NCBI GenBank assembly: GCA_030762935.1
Contig: CM060900.1
Location: forward strand, 107,474,620 to 107,538,619
Direction of reading: 5' to 3'
Length of the DNA: 64,000 bases
DNA from: Hymenopus coronatus
Lineage: Eukaryota; Arthropoda; Insecta; Mantodea; Hymenopodidae
Shown: positions 1 through 12,084 of the stretch, in pieces
Numbering within the stretch: the first letter of the stretch is position 1
Layout: each line of letters opens with the position of its first letter
Notes under the pieces: model-generated
What the model saw: only the letters and a program-made list of their open reading frames with translations
Databases searched by the model: none
What the model was told of the DNA's origin: nothing
Position numbers and translations under genes: made by a program

Positions 1-529
1 CGATGAATTTGTTAAATTATACTCGTACAGAGCATTTAATGATAATGGTGATAATGTTAATAAAGATGATGATAATAACAACAATAATAATGGGTATAAT
101 AGTCGGTATACCTACACTTTATCATTCATTTTGTTAAAATTATCTACCTGTAATGTTCTCGTGCTCTTTGTGACACGCAATAATCTGTTTGGAGTTAGTA
201 CGCCTCTATTTCCCTGACCGTGCACAACCAACTGATAATTGATTTACTTTTACAAACGTTCCACCCTCGTGCTGGTAACTCGCTCAGTCTCTGAAGGCCG
301 TACTGCGTACGCTTTGATATCGTGGAAATATATTACAGACTCCTACTTCGTTAATGTGAATGTATAAATGCCTAAGTTGTTGACTTCTATAAGTAAGTAA
401 TTGGAATGTTACTACACCTTGAAAAAGAATACAAATTATTTTTGATAAAGGATATTATCTCAAATTTTAATAATTAAAGGATTTAAAATACAATAAAGGA
501 CATAACATCAATGAAGCTGTTAATACTCA
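1..529. other. AT-rich spacer
   Basis: No gene or transposon is recognised here. A short irregular GAT/AAT-rich stretch lies near positions 36-92. Confidence 0.5.
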
Positions 530-1653
530 CAAAAAATCTGGTGTATTCCATTCACATGACTTTCTTTTCCTGCTCCGCTGACAAACTATTCTTACAAAGC
601 GTTATTCTTCATACTAATCGAGACAAACACTAGCAGAAATATTCTTATTACGCAACTTCTTGTAAGCATAAGGGAAACAAGGAGGTACATCAGGCGAAGG
701 TGATACTGAAATCCTTTAAAAGCTGTCACTTGCGATGGTGCTGAGATTCTTTTCTCTCTGCATGTTCATTTTGTATTGTTTAACGCCCGTTTTTACAACA
801 AGGCACCGCAGGCGATGACACTATGCTACACGGAATGAAGATGCAGCACCGGTGGAGTAAAACCGGAGAACTCGTAGAAAACCCACCCCTGCGCCGCTTT
901 GCACACCACAAATCCCACAAGCGGTCGCCACTTGGCCAAACGGCGCGACCATTTGCATGGTCAGGAGTAAAAGAAGACAGATGTGAAAGGAATGACGATC
1001 TCCCGTTTGAGAAAAGTGCAAGTAACTTGCAATTGAAACCAATTATGAGGAATAGCTTGCAAATGGTTAGCTCTACACAAAAATGAAAGAAAAACAATTG
1101 TGTGTGTGTGCTTTAGCGAGAGCTACATATATTATGGTGAACGTTTTTCTTATCTATTTCTTACCGTTTACCAGTTATGCAAAAGTCATTCAAAATGAAG
1201 AGGACTTCAGAGGCTATTCCAAACAAATTCAGCTTATATATTTTATTTGACATGTAATAATTTTAACATTCTGTATTTCAACAAAATCGTTAGAGCTATT
1301 TTTGAGAAAACCGAAAATATGGAAAAATCTTCCATGTGAACGTAGCATGGGGTGGCGGTATTTTCCTGAAAATCTTCGTGTCGCAACCATGGAAGATAAA
1401 TTTAAAGATACGCTTAGGGAGATATAAACTTAAATACCTGGTTTATAATTAAACTGACTTTTTATCTTTGGGCTATGCGCACATGCACACACGCACACAC
1501 AAGGGCGTCTTCCTAAAAATGCTTTTGGTTATGGGGTATCTTAAAATGTGTATTTCCGGTAAAGTCTCGGTATCGGATTTTTCTTGAAATACAATCCCTT
1601 TTCTACCTAGCATGTACGTACATGCACAGTGTTCGGCAGAGAAAGTAAAGATG
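530..1653 (+). mobile_element. TPE repeat, full-length copy 1
   Basis: This is an almost complete copy of the TPE family. It opens with the family's 5' motif (gtgtattccattcacatgac, about 540) and closes with the terminal palindrome near 1598-1650, ending in agagaaagtaaag. Internal landmarks shared with other copies are the 'taccgtttaccagttatgcaaa' region near 1165 and the 'gagccatttttgagaaaa' region near 1290. It has no coding capacity. A family A SINE interrupts it at about 771-953. Confidence 0.8.
771..953 (-). mobile_element. SINE family A, inserted in TPE copy 1
   Basis: Read on the minus strand, a partial tRNA-like head is followed by the body shared by all family A copies and a short A-rich tail. 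The tRNA part is degraded and short. The hexamer tgcatg occurs on both sides (759-764 and 954-959), consistent with a target duplication, and the TPE consensus continues across the gap. Confidence 0.8.
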
Positions 1654-3177
1654 CGTATATTTGCTTATACATGTACACTGAAGTGCATAAAATGTGGCCG
1701 ATTCCACCATAGGTATAGCAATAGCAATGCTTCCACCTTCAGGTAAATAACGTTTACTCCACCCAGCCGTATCGGATCTCTACGAAAGGAATTTATAAAC
1801 ATAAGAACTACAATGAACGATGTGAAATAAAAGCATGGTTCGGATACTGCCTCTATGAAACAGTTTCCTAACAATTGGTACGCAAGAAAATGTTAAACCA
1901 AGCACGACATAATTTGGTCTAGACGAGGGATGAAGTATTATTTGCATGTGTGGTTAAACTGAGCACAAATTAAAATATTTTCAAATATGAGCGATATGGA
2001 GAAGAAGGTTAAAGTTACTGTCGTTACTAAACGTCAATAATAAAATCGATATTAACAAAAGAGTAGTGTAGCATGAATACATTTACTTATTTATTTAAGC
2101 TGTAATATTACCTTTCAGTAGTTCGGCAATACTTTTGAGAGAGATGAAGACGCTGCCAATCCAGAATTATGCTAAGAAAATAGATATTATTAATTGTTTG
2201 TTAACGACGCTGTCTATTACCAGGATCATATCAGCGCCATTGGTGAGTTGGTCACACTGGTAGGGGTGGGGCTGATGTTTGTCAGTACCAACATAGAAAA
2301 GTGATTTTCATTATGGGTCCATTTTGTGCTGTTTTGTATACATGACTGCAGCCATGTTATTCTCAAGCGGTAACATACTATTGGCTCACTGAGGAAGGGC
2401 AAGATCTAGGTGGTGTGCGAAATAATTTCTGATTTTCCTCTACTCGCACAATAGAACATAGTGTCAGGCGAGTATGGCATTAACTGACTGTTATACACAC
2501 GCACACGCACGCACTCACGCGCTTGCGCACACTCCACTCCCTCACTCACACAGCATTAACATACAGGAAAAGCGACAGAATAATAAATCAATGTTATTAT
2601 AGGCATGCAGCATATATTCAGTGAGTTTAGAGTTTAGTACGAACTCCTCAGACCCCTCTTTCACGAAACTGAAATACCTCGGCTACCCGTGTCGTTAAGT
2701 TATTTTTTATTAATGACCTACATGCAATTTAGTGTTTCCTTAAATCGTCTAATGTACCGTATTTCGTCCAGCTTTATCGTACTTTACACGTGACATTGTT
2801 GATCCATTTTAAATTTTTATTTTTCTGCATAAAAACCCCTAAATGTTTTATTTGTCTGCATAAAACCCCTAAAGTTTTGTTTTAATCGTCAATTCTGATT
2901 AAATGTAACATTTGAAAGCTCATGGTGGAATATTTCTAACATTCTATTGTGCAAATGTTATTGCAATACGCTATTACAATTTGTAGTCAATCATATTTAC
3001 TTACCATCAAACACACAACACAGTTTTACTACGGAAGTAGTAAAGTTCCATTTGATTCGTCTGTTAAATACACGCGCTGTTTATTGCGAGTTTGGTAACG
3101 GAGCAAGCGGTAGAATGTTAAACATCGTTCAGTCCAGGATGGACCCCGATACCTTTGTATATGTATATTTTTTTTGG
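1654..3177. other. Spacer with a SINE G tail fragment
   Basis: This is mostly unrecognised AT-rich DNA. Near 2490-2550 there is a CA-rich simple stretch. At 2203-2265 a block containing 'ccaggatcatatcagcgcc' matches the 3' part of the tRNA-derived repeat at 54045-54243. No gene is seen. Confidence 0.5.
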
Positions 3178-3375
3178 TAGTGTTTAACGCCTGCTTTAAC
3201 TACTTATGCCAACGATGGCGGTGACACTGATTATACATGAATGAAGATGGAGCACCGGTGGAATACGATGGCGGGCTTTGTCCACCACAAATCTCACATG
3301 CGGTCGCTTGGGATCGAACCCGGGCCGTTTAGGTGAGAGGCGAGTGGTCTAACCACTCAGCCACGGCGCGGCCCC
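3178..3375 (-). mobile_element. SINE family A
   Basis: A good copy on the minus strand. The tRNA-like head at 3300-3375 has a box B-like ggttcgatccc and a box A-like tggctgagtggttag, and it is of Ser/Leu type. The body runs left to the family's 3' end 'gcgttaaacact' at 3178-3190. There is an internal deletion in the body near 3275 relative to other copies. Confidence 0.85.
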
Positions 3376-3624
3376 AAGTTTATAATGTGTAATTTGTGGA
3401 ACACTATTCCGTTATATATAGAGCTCGGTCCAGGGTCACGAAATTGCCGGAGGTTCGATGCACACTTTGACGTGGTCTCTACAGCCCGTTTCGAAACGTG
3501 TTGCACTATGCCTGGCCTAGTTCAGTTCCTGCTAGTATTTTTTAACCTTCTTTCCTTCTTTTTATATGTATTCTGTTATTTTCCTATTTGTTTCCTTTTT
3601 ACTTGCTCTTCACGTAATATGTCA

Positions 3625-4212
3625 TAGTGTATAGAGAAGATTTTGCATTGAATCCAAAAATTCTATACCGAGATTTCACCGGAAATGTATGTTTTGAAAC
3701 CCACAAATCCAAATAAAGCATTCTTATAAAAATGTCCGTGTGTGTCTATGTCTGTGGGCAGCATAATTCCAAAACGAAAGGTCCATTAAACACCAAACTT
3801 GGTATTTAAGTTCAGTGTCTTCCAAGGATGCCACACAAAGATTTTCAAGAAAATCCCCTCCAACTACCCTTTACAAGGAAACATTTTCGAAAATGTTGGT
3901 TTTCTCAAAAATCTCTGGACGATTTGGAATAAAATATTGCATCTTAAAGGTACTTACATGACAAATAAAATGTATATCTTGAATTTTCTGGGAATAGCTT
4001 CTGAGGACATTTTTATTCTGGATGAATTTAGTGCAATTTTGCATAATTGGTAAACCGTAAGAAATAGATAAAATCATCTTAACACAAAATTTAGAGTTCG
4101 TTAATTAATGTTACCATTTCTGCTATTTCTTTCTCATTTAGCATGAAGTAAATAGAAGAATAAGCTTTTTTAACAATAATTTGTTGCAGAGAAAATCGTG
4201 TGAATGGAACAC
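3625..4212 (-). mobile_element. TPE repeat, internally deleted
   Basis: A minus-strand copy. Its 3' palindromic end is reduced to agtgtatagagaagattttgc near 3627, and its 5' motif (gtgaatggaacacatcag) is at 4199-4216. The middle part between the 'aaccgtaagaaatagat' landmark (4052) and the 5' end is shortened. It abuts a family D SINE. Confidence 0.75.
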
Positions 4213-4330
4213 ATCAGTTTTTTTTTTTTTCATACATACACACATTTACAAACACCCATGCACTAGGCGGGAGTCTAGCCGCGATCCCCTGCGCCACTTA
4301 AGCGAGCGCGGCTATGGGGACCAGCAAATA
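4213..4330 (-). mobile_element. SINE family D
   Basis: This tRNA-like repeat on the minus strand has a head near 4275-4325 (agcgagcgcggc, gcgatcccctgcgcc) and a tail of cacccatg followed by a CA/TA-rich stretch. The same arrangement occurs at 31436-31560 and 52195-52366. A run of T at 4219-4230 is the A-tail on the other strand. Confidence 0.6.
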
Positions 4331-5347
4331 GTAGATAAACCAGTGAACACTGAAAAGGAGCGCAGATTGAAAAATACGAAAGGATAGGCGTTTTGAGACT
4401 AAACAAACCTGAGGAGGCTTCAAACATATTTTGAGTGATAGGAGGAGAGGATTTTCCTTCGATACAGTAAAGATGTATATTATAATTCTCTGCAATGAAT
4501 TCTGAATGAGTTTGGTTAACTTACATCAATTGTCTTTTCAAAGCATTGCACATTATTATCCGGATTTTTTGTATCAAGCTTAAATCTTATTTTTAAAAGT
4601 ACAAGGAGTTTTATTTACTAACCATATTATGAGATAATCGCTTTATTGTGTTACTTTATGAATTATAACGTTGCTATAATGTAATACATGCAATGAGCTA
4701 CTTTTAGAGCAGATTATACTTCAACGCGTGTAGGTTTACGCTACAAACCCCTCTTCACTACCTCTCTTTATGCCGCTGGCTGCTCTGTGTATTCGTAACC
4801 GTGTGCGCTTTGGAACCCAAAACCGAGCTTTACTTGTAAGTCTGAAATATACAACGCTATATTGTACTGATGTCGATTTGTTTGAACTAAAAGAGATTTC
4901 ATCAATATATGTATTTCTACTAGTACTAGCAGGTTAGTACTGTAATATGGTGAAGAAAAAGAATCAAAGCAATATATTATGATTTAAATTTAAATAAACT
5001 CTTGAAACCATTAAGAGAAGTAATGGTGAACATGCATATCCACGCCGTAGGGCTGAGGTCTCTGAATGAATGGGAAAACGCCCACTTACGTGTTTAAAGT
5101 AAATGAAGATGCTTGTTTTGATTGGATTGGATTGCGTTCAGTAAGTTCACCAGTAGCCATAAAGGCTTATGCATGTTGAACATGTCAAGGAAATGCAAAA
5201 TTCAGTTACATATATGCATATACATTAGATAGATATATGTATTTATTTTACTTCAACTATTACATGGTTTAATTCACCCTTACAATTCTGTAATCTTAAA
5301 TTCTATCTCTACATTTTACTTTTGACATCTCATTTTCTCACTTCACT
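4331..5347. other. Spacer without recognised features
   Basis: AT-rich DNA. I see no gene, transposon end or tandem repeat here. Confidence 0.5.
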
Positions 5348-5474
5348 ATAGGAAGAAATGTGGATTGGTGAAGGTAAAACTTAGTGAAGTTGCTGCATTT
5401 CTGAGGACCCATAGCATCCAACACCATGGTTAGTTAGCTACTTCTTCCTTTCACCAATCCACATTTCTTCCTAT
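5348..5474. repeat. Perfect 25-bp inverted repeat with 77-nt loop
   Basis: Positions 5348-5372 and 5450-5474 are exact reverse complements over 25 bases (core gaagaaatgtggattggtg). They are separated by 77 bases. The match stops abruptly on both sides, and neither arm matches a repeat family in the window. A transcript could form a hairpin, but nothing here shows transcription. Confidence 0.85.
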
Positions 5475-5689
5475 TCTTTATTTCAATTTCCTTCATCCAT
5501 CTACTTCTTACTACACTTAAATATTTTGTTATTCCTGATACACTTCCTTTTGATTTAGCTCTTAACATCATTTTACCTATAATTTCATTAGATAAGGATA
5601 CATTGTATACAGGTAGCATGAAACAAAGCAGGGATCATTTTACAAAGGTACTTACCTGAAGTTATAATAACAACATAGTATATATAAAC

Positions 5690-6037
5690 GGTCGTCTCCT
5701 TAGCGCGGCGGTAGCGCAGCTGCCTACCAAGCGGGAGGCCTGGGTTCGATCCCCAGTACCGGCGTGGGGATTTTTTCCCCGCTGGGAGACCTGAACCGGG
5801 GTGCACTCAGCCTCGTGAGGTCCCTGCGGGGCCAATTGAGGAGCTACTTGATTGAGAAGTAGCGGCTCCAGGTCGTGAGGACCGCATTAACCGGCCGGGA
5901 GGGGCTCGAGGCGCTGACCACGTCTCACCCTCCAATACTGCACCCCATCCATGACGTCTGTAGTGGACCGAGATGGGGGACGCAGCGGCCGGGCGTTAGG
6001 CCAAGGCTCCCCGTGAGCTGTCGTGCCATGGAGTTAT
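5690..6037 (+). mobile_element. SINE family C, full length, with 11-bp target duplication
   Basis: The element begins with a tRNA-like head. The box A-like region is ggtagcgcagctgcc and the box B-like region is gggttcgatcccc. A GC-rich body of about 270 bases follows, ending gccatggagtta. It is flanked by the exact 11-mer tatatataaac at 5679-5689 and 6038-6048, which fixes its limits. Its 3' half matches 19082-19235 with only 2 differences in about 154 positions. Its GC content is far above the surrounding DNA. A tRNA gene is unlikely because of the long body and the target duplication. Confidence 0.92.
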
Positions 6038-6048
6038 TATATATAAAC

Positions 6049-7639
6049 AAATACAGTTTGATTGCATATGTATTGCATTACATATATTTTAAACTTTCAC
6101 TAGGCTTGTACAGCCTGCACGTCTTAACAATGAGCATTTAACACATACATTTAAATAGCTTTAATTTTTTCTGGATCAGGCATCAAATGTAGCTTACAAT
6201 GATACGGCATTAAAACAGCTAAATACTAGTTGCAGAACTACATAAGTTTTATCATCCGGATAATTTGTCATTCAGATAATCCGGTACAGAATAAAATGAT
6301 TTTGAGCAAAGGCATTCTTTAGCAGCAATTTTAAAGCATTGCAATTTTCAACTTTAGATCATTCGGGAAAGCATTAAATATTTTTATGGTTTCCTAATAT
6401 ACACACATTTCTGAAAGCAAGAAAGTTTTACATGGGATGGTGGAGGTTTCCTTTTTGTCTAGTATTTACATCGTGAATTTCATTGTTTGCTATAAATGTG
6501 TCTGATTATATATAAAGGATTTTTCGATAGAGAATACATGCATAGCGATTGCATAGAAATAATTTTAAGATGAAGAAAATATACATAGGTAGCACCGCTC
6601 GCCTCCCACCAAGGCGATCACAAGCGCCCGTATGTGGGATTTCTGGAGAACGAAGCGGAGTCTGGGAGAGGTTCCTCCGGTTTCCGCCGCCACTAATTCC
6701 ACCAATTGCTCCATTATCAGCTTCCCTATCATTCAATTCGCCTGCATTTCATATTATCCACCTCCTCACTCTCATGCTTGGCTATGGGCCGGGCACTCGT
6801 TCCAGATTCTCTATTCTGTAGTTTCGTTTCGTTGGCTCTCCGAGAGACTTCTGACCACTATGCATCCTGTTGTAAAACCTGGGGGGGGGGGTGTTAGTCC
6901 TACATATGGGGAATGTAAATTAGTCTTCTGAATAGATCTTTGCAAGAGTGTCTAATATATGTGTTAGAAATGATTCTTATAACCTTCTTTTACACGTGGA
7001 GTATTTTTTTATCTTCTATGGAGTTTCCCCAGAATAATATTCCAATAATTGGGGCCTAATATATGTATTTTTAAATTATTTATCTCCCAATACATTACAT
7101 CCATACACGTCTCAGTAAACCGAAACGAAGAAAATGCTAACTCCATATCAGAAAAGCTTCAGTTGCTCAGTAGTGACTTAAGACCTCAAAGGTGTAATTC
7201 TTAGTGTCTATAAATGCATTAGGGGGTCTGTAATTCCATTTTGATACTTATGTAAACGTTGTAGCTGCTTCACTGCACCATCTTTAGGTTTCCCAACTGC
7301 TGCAGTCTATGTGCCAGATAGAATTAACTATCCCACATCTGAATAACAAACTAAGAAAACGTATCACTTTAGTTTGGTGTTTGCCCTCGTTTCAAGCACA
7401 GAGGGTAAAGTAAATGGAAACGGTGCTATATTAACTTTGCTGCAATGAGCAGAACAGTCGCGAACAGAAAATGTTTGCACTGTTTGGTCTGATATGCTAA
7501 TGCACAGCGAGCGTAACACAGAATGTGTTTAGCTTCAAGGAAACTGCAGTAATCAATGCAGCTCACTCGTATCTGCTAGATTCTAGGAACGTCTTTTCAA
7601 ATCACAAGATGTAAAAAAAAAAAAATGTACAATTTACCT
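6049..7639. other. Spacer with one degraded SINE
   Basis: AT-rich DNA except for a GC-richer patch at about 6590-6900. The first part of that patch is a family A2 SINE (listed separately). The rest (about 6760-6895, ending in a run of ten G) is not recognised. No gene is seen. Confidence 0.5.
6590..6750 (+). mobile_element. SINE family A2 (diverged), plus strand
   Basis: The order 'ctcgcctc...gcccgtatgtgggattt...gaagcgga...ttcctccggttt' follows family A. It then ends with 'ccaccaattgctccatta', which matches the end of the copy at 53455-53636 rather than the usual family A tail. The tRNA head is badly decayed. Confidence 0.6.
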
Positions 7640-7741
7640 GACTTTTCTACCTATTCTGTATTCTGGCAAATGTTTATTCTTCTATCTACTTTATGCTACT
7701 CGAGATAAACATTAGTAAACATTCTTATTGCTGAGTTCCTT

Positions 7742-7957
7742 AGAAGTGGCCGAGTGGTTAGACCTCTCGCCTCTCACCTAGACGGCTCGGGTTCGATCCC
7801 AAGCAACAGCAAGTGAGATTTATGGTGGACAAAGCGGCGCAGGGGAGGGTTTTCTCCGGGTTCTTCGGTTTCACCCGCCATCGCATCTTCATTCCATGTA
7901 CCACCAGTGTCATCGCCTGCGGTGCCACAAGTAGTTAAAGCGGTCGTTAAACACTTT
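7742..7957 (+). mobile_element. SINE family A, nested in TPE
   Basis: It has a clear tRNA-like head (gtggccgagtggttagacc, then ggttcgatccc at 7789-7800) of Ser/Leu type. The common body and the end 'cggtcgttaaacact' follow. The body lacks the 'accggtgctc' segment present in most copies. Confidence 0.9.
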
Positions 7958-8179
7958 CAAAAAATTAGAAACGGAAGAAAACCAGTGGAATATACTAAAC
8001 AAAGCAATAGCTAAATATTTTAAAAGCTGGTTGCTATGTGATTGAAACGTTCTCCATGCATGGCCAGCAGTAAAAAGAATGAAAAATTCCCGTTTGAGAA
8101 AATGTTTAGTTATTTTAAAATTGAAACCATAATAAGGAATATCCCGGAAATGGCTAACTCTACAAAAAATGTATTCTCG

Positions 8180-8431
8180 TCCTCCGAGGTCTAGGATTAA
8201 CATGCTAGCTTCTGGTTTCCAAGGTCACGGGCTGAAACACGGTGGAGTGCGATGTATATTTTCGGGCGTATAAATGTTTTGTTTGGCTTCCTTCGGAAGG
8301 AAAGAAAAGCCGACGGCCCGTATCGGATGAAGAAGCATCTGAACAAAATTAACCAGTCCGTCACACCCAATAGAGAATTCGACGCTGAGAACCATGGCAG
8401 TTAAAGAGCATAAAACTCAATTCCGATTCAG
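8180..8431 (+). mobile_element. SINE family H, nested in TPE
   Basis: A tRNA-like head (tctaggattaacatgctagc, box B-like ggtcacgggctgaaa) is followed by the conserved 'ggcttccttcggaaggaaag' motif. It ends near 'gcagttaaagagcat'. The same order is seen at 59476-59748 (+) and, inverted, at 60540-60768 and 53641-53775. Confidence 0.75.
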
Positions 8432-8854
8432 AAAATTCAAGGTATACATTTTCTGATATAAATATCTTAACATGAGGTATTTTAATAACATCCGTTAGAA
8501 ATATTTTTGAAGTTATGACAATTTTTGAACATTTTTGCATATAAAGAGTAACTTAGGGTAGAGGGATCTGCTTTAAAACCTTCGTGTCGCATCCTTGGAA
8601 GATGCTGAACTTAAACTGGTATTTAACCGACTTTTCGATAGTGAATGAACCTGTCCACAGGCACACACAGACATTTTCCTAAAAATGCTGTTTTTTGTTC
8701 AAATTGCCTCAAAACATGTATATCCGGTGGAATCTCGGTATCAAATTTTTGGGTGGAATACAATAGCTTCTTTATCTACTGTGTAGTGTGTTGTACATAC
8801 GTACTAGAGAAAGTAAAAAACAGTAATGGTTTTTAATCTGGAATTTTTTTTTGT

Positions 8855-9930
8855 AGTGAAAAATCTTATGTGCTCCATTCACTTGATTTTCTCAACTTAT
8901 TCTGTAATAAAATATGCTTAAAAACGTATTCTTCTATCTACTTATGGAGATAAAGATTACCATAAATGGTCTTATTACCTAGTTCCTTATAAGTAGAAGG
9001 GAAATAAGGGGATTCGCTAGGCTACAGCAATAGTCAAATACTTTAAAAGCTTGAGCCTGAAGACTTAACAAAGGTAGCAGTATATTACTTAATTGAGGAT
9101 TACTGTGTTACGAGTTTACACTTGTTAGAGAAAGGATGAAAAAGAGAATTGTAGTAATTGGAATTCGGTTCTCTTTGCATTGCCAGGAACAAAATAAGAG
9201 AAACAAGAATGACAAAATCCCGTATGAGAAAGGTGTAAGCATTTTAAAAATGCAATCAATAACAAGAATATCTCGTAATGCTGTATATGACATAAATCAT
9301 GTGTTTTAACAAAATCTCCATTTTTTGTGCAGTAGTTCTTTGTCTCTCTGTTACAGTTTACGAGTTATGGAAAAGTCATTCAGAATGAACATGACTTCTC
9401 TGACACTTTATTTGTCATGTGATTATCTTTAATATGCCGTATTTAATCAACATTGTTGTAGCCGTTTTTGAGAATACCAAACTTTTCGAAATTTTTTCCA
9501 TGGGATGGGTATTTTGAAGTGGCGGATTTCCTTTACAATCTCCGTGTTCAATCCTTCTTTTGATAGTGTTTAACGTCCGTTTTTCACTAAATAAGCACTG
9601 CAAAGGATGATACTGATGATACATAGAAAGAAAATGGAGAACTGGTGGAATGCGATGGCGGGGGAAACCCAAAAACCCGGAGAAAAACCGCCCCTGCGCC
9701 GCTTTCTCCATCATAAATTCCACGTGCGTTCGCCTGAGATCGAACCCAGGCCGCCTTGGTGAAGGATGGATCAAAACACACGGCCCCGGCGCGTCCGTGT
9801 CGCATCCTTTGCTATGCTGTTATTAAATATCAAGTTTGGTGTTTAACTGACTTTTCGTTTTTGAATTATCGTGTTCACTGTCACACTCGCACACACACAT
9901 ACACACATGGGCCTTTTTCTAAAAATCTAA
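8855..9930 (+). mobile_element. TPE repeat, 3'-truncated, with nested SINE A
   Basis: The 5' motif (tgtgctccattcacttgat) is at 8868. The copy runs through the usual landmarks, is interrupted by a SINE at 9558-9793, and continues to 'ctttttctaaaaatct' at 9930. There another TPE copy begins in the same direction. Its own terminal palindrome is missing. Confidence 0.75.
9558..9793 (-). mobile_element. SINE family A with about 15-bp target duplication
   Basis: A minus-strand copy with the family 3' end at 9565-9580. The body and a partly decayed tRNA head with ggttcgatctc (9737-9747) follow. The TPE target tccgtgttcaatcctt (9541-9556) is repeated as tccgtgtcgcatcctt (9794-9809), a slightly diverged duplication of about 16 bases. 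Confidence 0.85.
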
Positions 9931-10358
9931 TGCATTCCTTTCACATGAGTTTTTCTACCTGTTCTACAAATTCAAGATATAAGTTTTATTTGTCTTTGAG
10001 TATCTTTAATACACGGTGTTTTTATCAAAATCGTTGGAGGCGTATTTGAGAGAATCAGAATTTTCGAACAATATTTCACGTAAAAGGTTGTTGGGGGTGG
10101 GGTGATTTTCTTGAAAATCTTCGATTCGTGTTCCTTGGAAGATATTTAAATAAATGTCAAGTTTGGTATTTAGCAGACTTTCGGTTTTTGAGTTATGCTG
10201 CACGCACACACACATGCGGACCTTTTTCTAAAAATGCCTTTTATTGGACTCAGGAGGTCTTAAAACATATATTTGGTGAAATCTCGGTATCGAATTTTTG
10301 GGTGGGTTATAATACCCTACAATGTACATTGTACATACGTGCTACAGAAATAAAAATG
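9931..10358 (+). mobile_element. TPE repeat, internally deleted
   Basis: It starts directly at the end of the previous copy (gcattcctttcacatgag). It jumps after about 50 bases to the 'ttcaagatataagttttattt' landmark, then runs to 'gtgctacagaaataaaaatg'. It therefore keeps both ends but lacks several hundred internal bases. Confidence 0.75.
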
Positions 10359-12084
10359 TAAACTTATTTTGCTCAAGGCATACTTCTAGGAATTTGAAAA
10401 AAAAAAAGTTAAATAATTTTACAGTTGTGTTTTTCCAATTGAAAGAAAGTGTATTCCATGTAATACTTTTCGACCCAATAAACAACAAATGTTAATGAGG
10501 GAATTAAACAAAAACACTAACTTGTTCATAACAATTTATAATTTCCACATTAAGCATTTTCATATACAGGATGTTCATAGCTTCTTCGTGCTGTCATAAT
10601 CTCCTTCATGATTTAAATGAATGCATAAAAGCATTATTGTTCTTACACAATTAAGCTATTAATTCAAAAATGAAAATAAGCATCGAGGACGTTTTATCTT
10701 ATTAATTATGAAATGTATATTCATGTTCGTGTGTCATAACGACTTGATAATTTTCAGCGTAATTATTTCAGGGCTCATAACGTACTTAATTTTTGAAAAC
10801 GTAGTTTCATTAACTTATGCGTTTGATTATATAAAATACATCTTTGATAAAGTCATTACTGAAATTTATAGCTTATATTTATGAGAACAACGTAATGTTT
10901 TGTATTTATTTTTCCTGCAGAGGAACAATAGCGTGCGTTTTGCAGCAAAAATGTGCGTAGCAGCTAGGGAGCTTGATTACTCATTTCTCTGAAAGCCGTA
11001 TGAAACTTTTACCTATGTCTGACCTAGCCAGTAAAGCTGCCGTAAAGTGAAAGAACGTAGCCTCCCCTTTAAGAAAAAAAATTCGGTTGTAGCCACACTC
11101 TACTAACACGAACTGAACATATGGCATGTTTTATATTACACTAATAGACATAACTAGCTTGTGAAGTTGCCTGTCAGCAGTTTGACCATATTTTGAGAAA
11201 GGCTAGAACTATACTCAAAGAACGGATTGGTCTCACTGACAGATATCTTGGTTGTATTTATTACTACTAACATAACAGCTGTGCTCCACTATGGACCAGC
11301 TTTTCTGCACGTTAATATACATATGCAACTCTTCAACAAAACATTATCAAAACGGACTTATACGATTTCCCATATCTGACGGAAGTCTTCTGTTATCCTG
11401 GTCATCATTCGTGTTGCTCTAAAGTTCGTTATATCATTTTGATCTGGTTAAAAATCTCCGTTCTTATTTGCTCAAGGGAGATTAAGATAGTTTCTTGATG
11501 AATCTCAAGCTGCCTCTGGCACTATCGACATGAAGAGATGAAAGGTTGATTCTCGATTAAAAAGAAATCAGTAGATAAAAATTAATTCATAGATCTAACT
11601 TTGCAGTTTTAAGATGAAATTATAGAACATTGATTTTCTCTGTGTTTCTTTACGTCGCTTTAATTATGTGGTCAAATAGCGACGAATATTTTAGGATATA
11701 CCTCGTGGATCTGTGTGTGGTAGACAGCTAACCTTCTACCCTGAACCATACAATCTTGGTTTGTTTCGTATCATTGGATCAATAAGCTTCTTCTGTTCCC
11801 CTACTTCCATATGTAATGGGAAGTTGACAACTTCGAGAGTGTCCACAGAGGCCTTAGCACCAGGTAACTGCACCTCTGCTTTGTCACGTGCTGTGCAGAG
11901 GACATCTAGTATATCTGCTTTCTTTATTTGCTGATAGATGGCAAAGCATCCTCTATTCTCTATTTTCATGTTTACTATTGTTTTACATGTACATGGAACG
12001 CTGGATCGTGATAGTAAATAGCCAATTCGGGATTTAATTTGGCGATTGCAGGAAACCACGAAAAAAAAACAAAAAAAAAAACAG
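10359..12084. other. Spacer without recognised features
   Basis: AT-rich DNA. A minus-strand open frame of 107 codons at 11736-12059 and an overlapping plus-strand frame of 73 codons share a region with rather balanced base composition. I recognise neither product, so no gene is called. Confidence 0.45.

Larger units (their letters stand above)
7640..8822 (+). mobile_element. TPE repeat with two nested SINEs
   Basis: The 5' region starts near 7640 (gacttttctacctattctg). The terminal palindrome is at about 8772-8818 (ctttatctact ... tactagagaaagt). It is interrupted by a family A SINE (7742-7957) and a family H SINE (8180-8431). TPE sequence resumes correctly after each, so both SINEs are younger than this copy. 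Confidence 0.8.

Noticed and set aside
7742..7810. Possible tRNA-Ser or tRNA-Leu gene
   Set aside because: The same tRNA-like head with the same downstream body occurs at a dozen loci, so it is the head of SINE family A. A closed acceptor stem is not seen.
11736..12059. Minus-strand frame of 107 codons
   Set aside because: I could not match it to any family, and there is no second exon-like frame nearby. Kept only as an unrecognised frame in the spacer.
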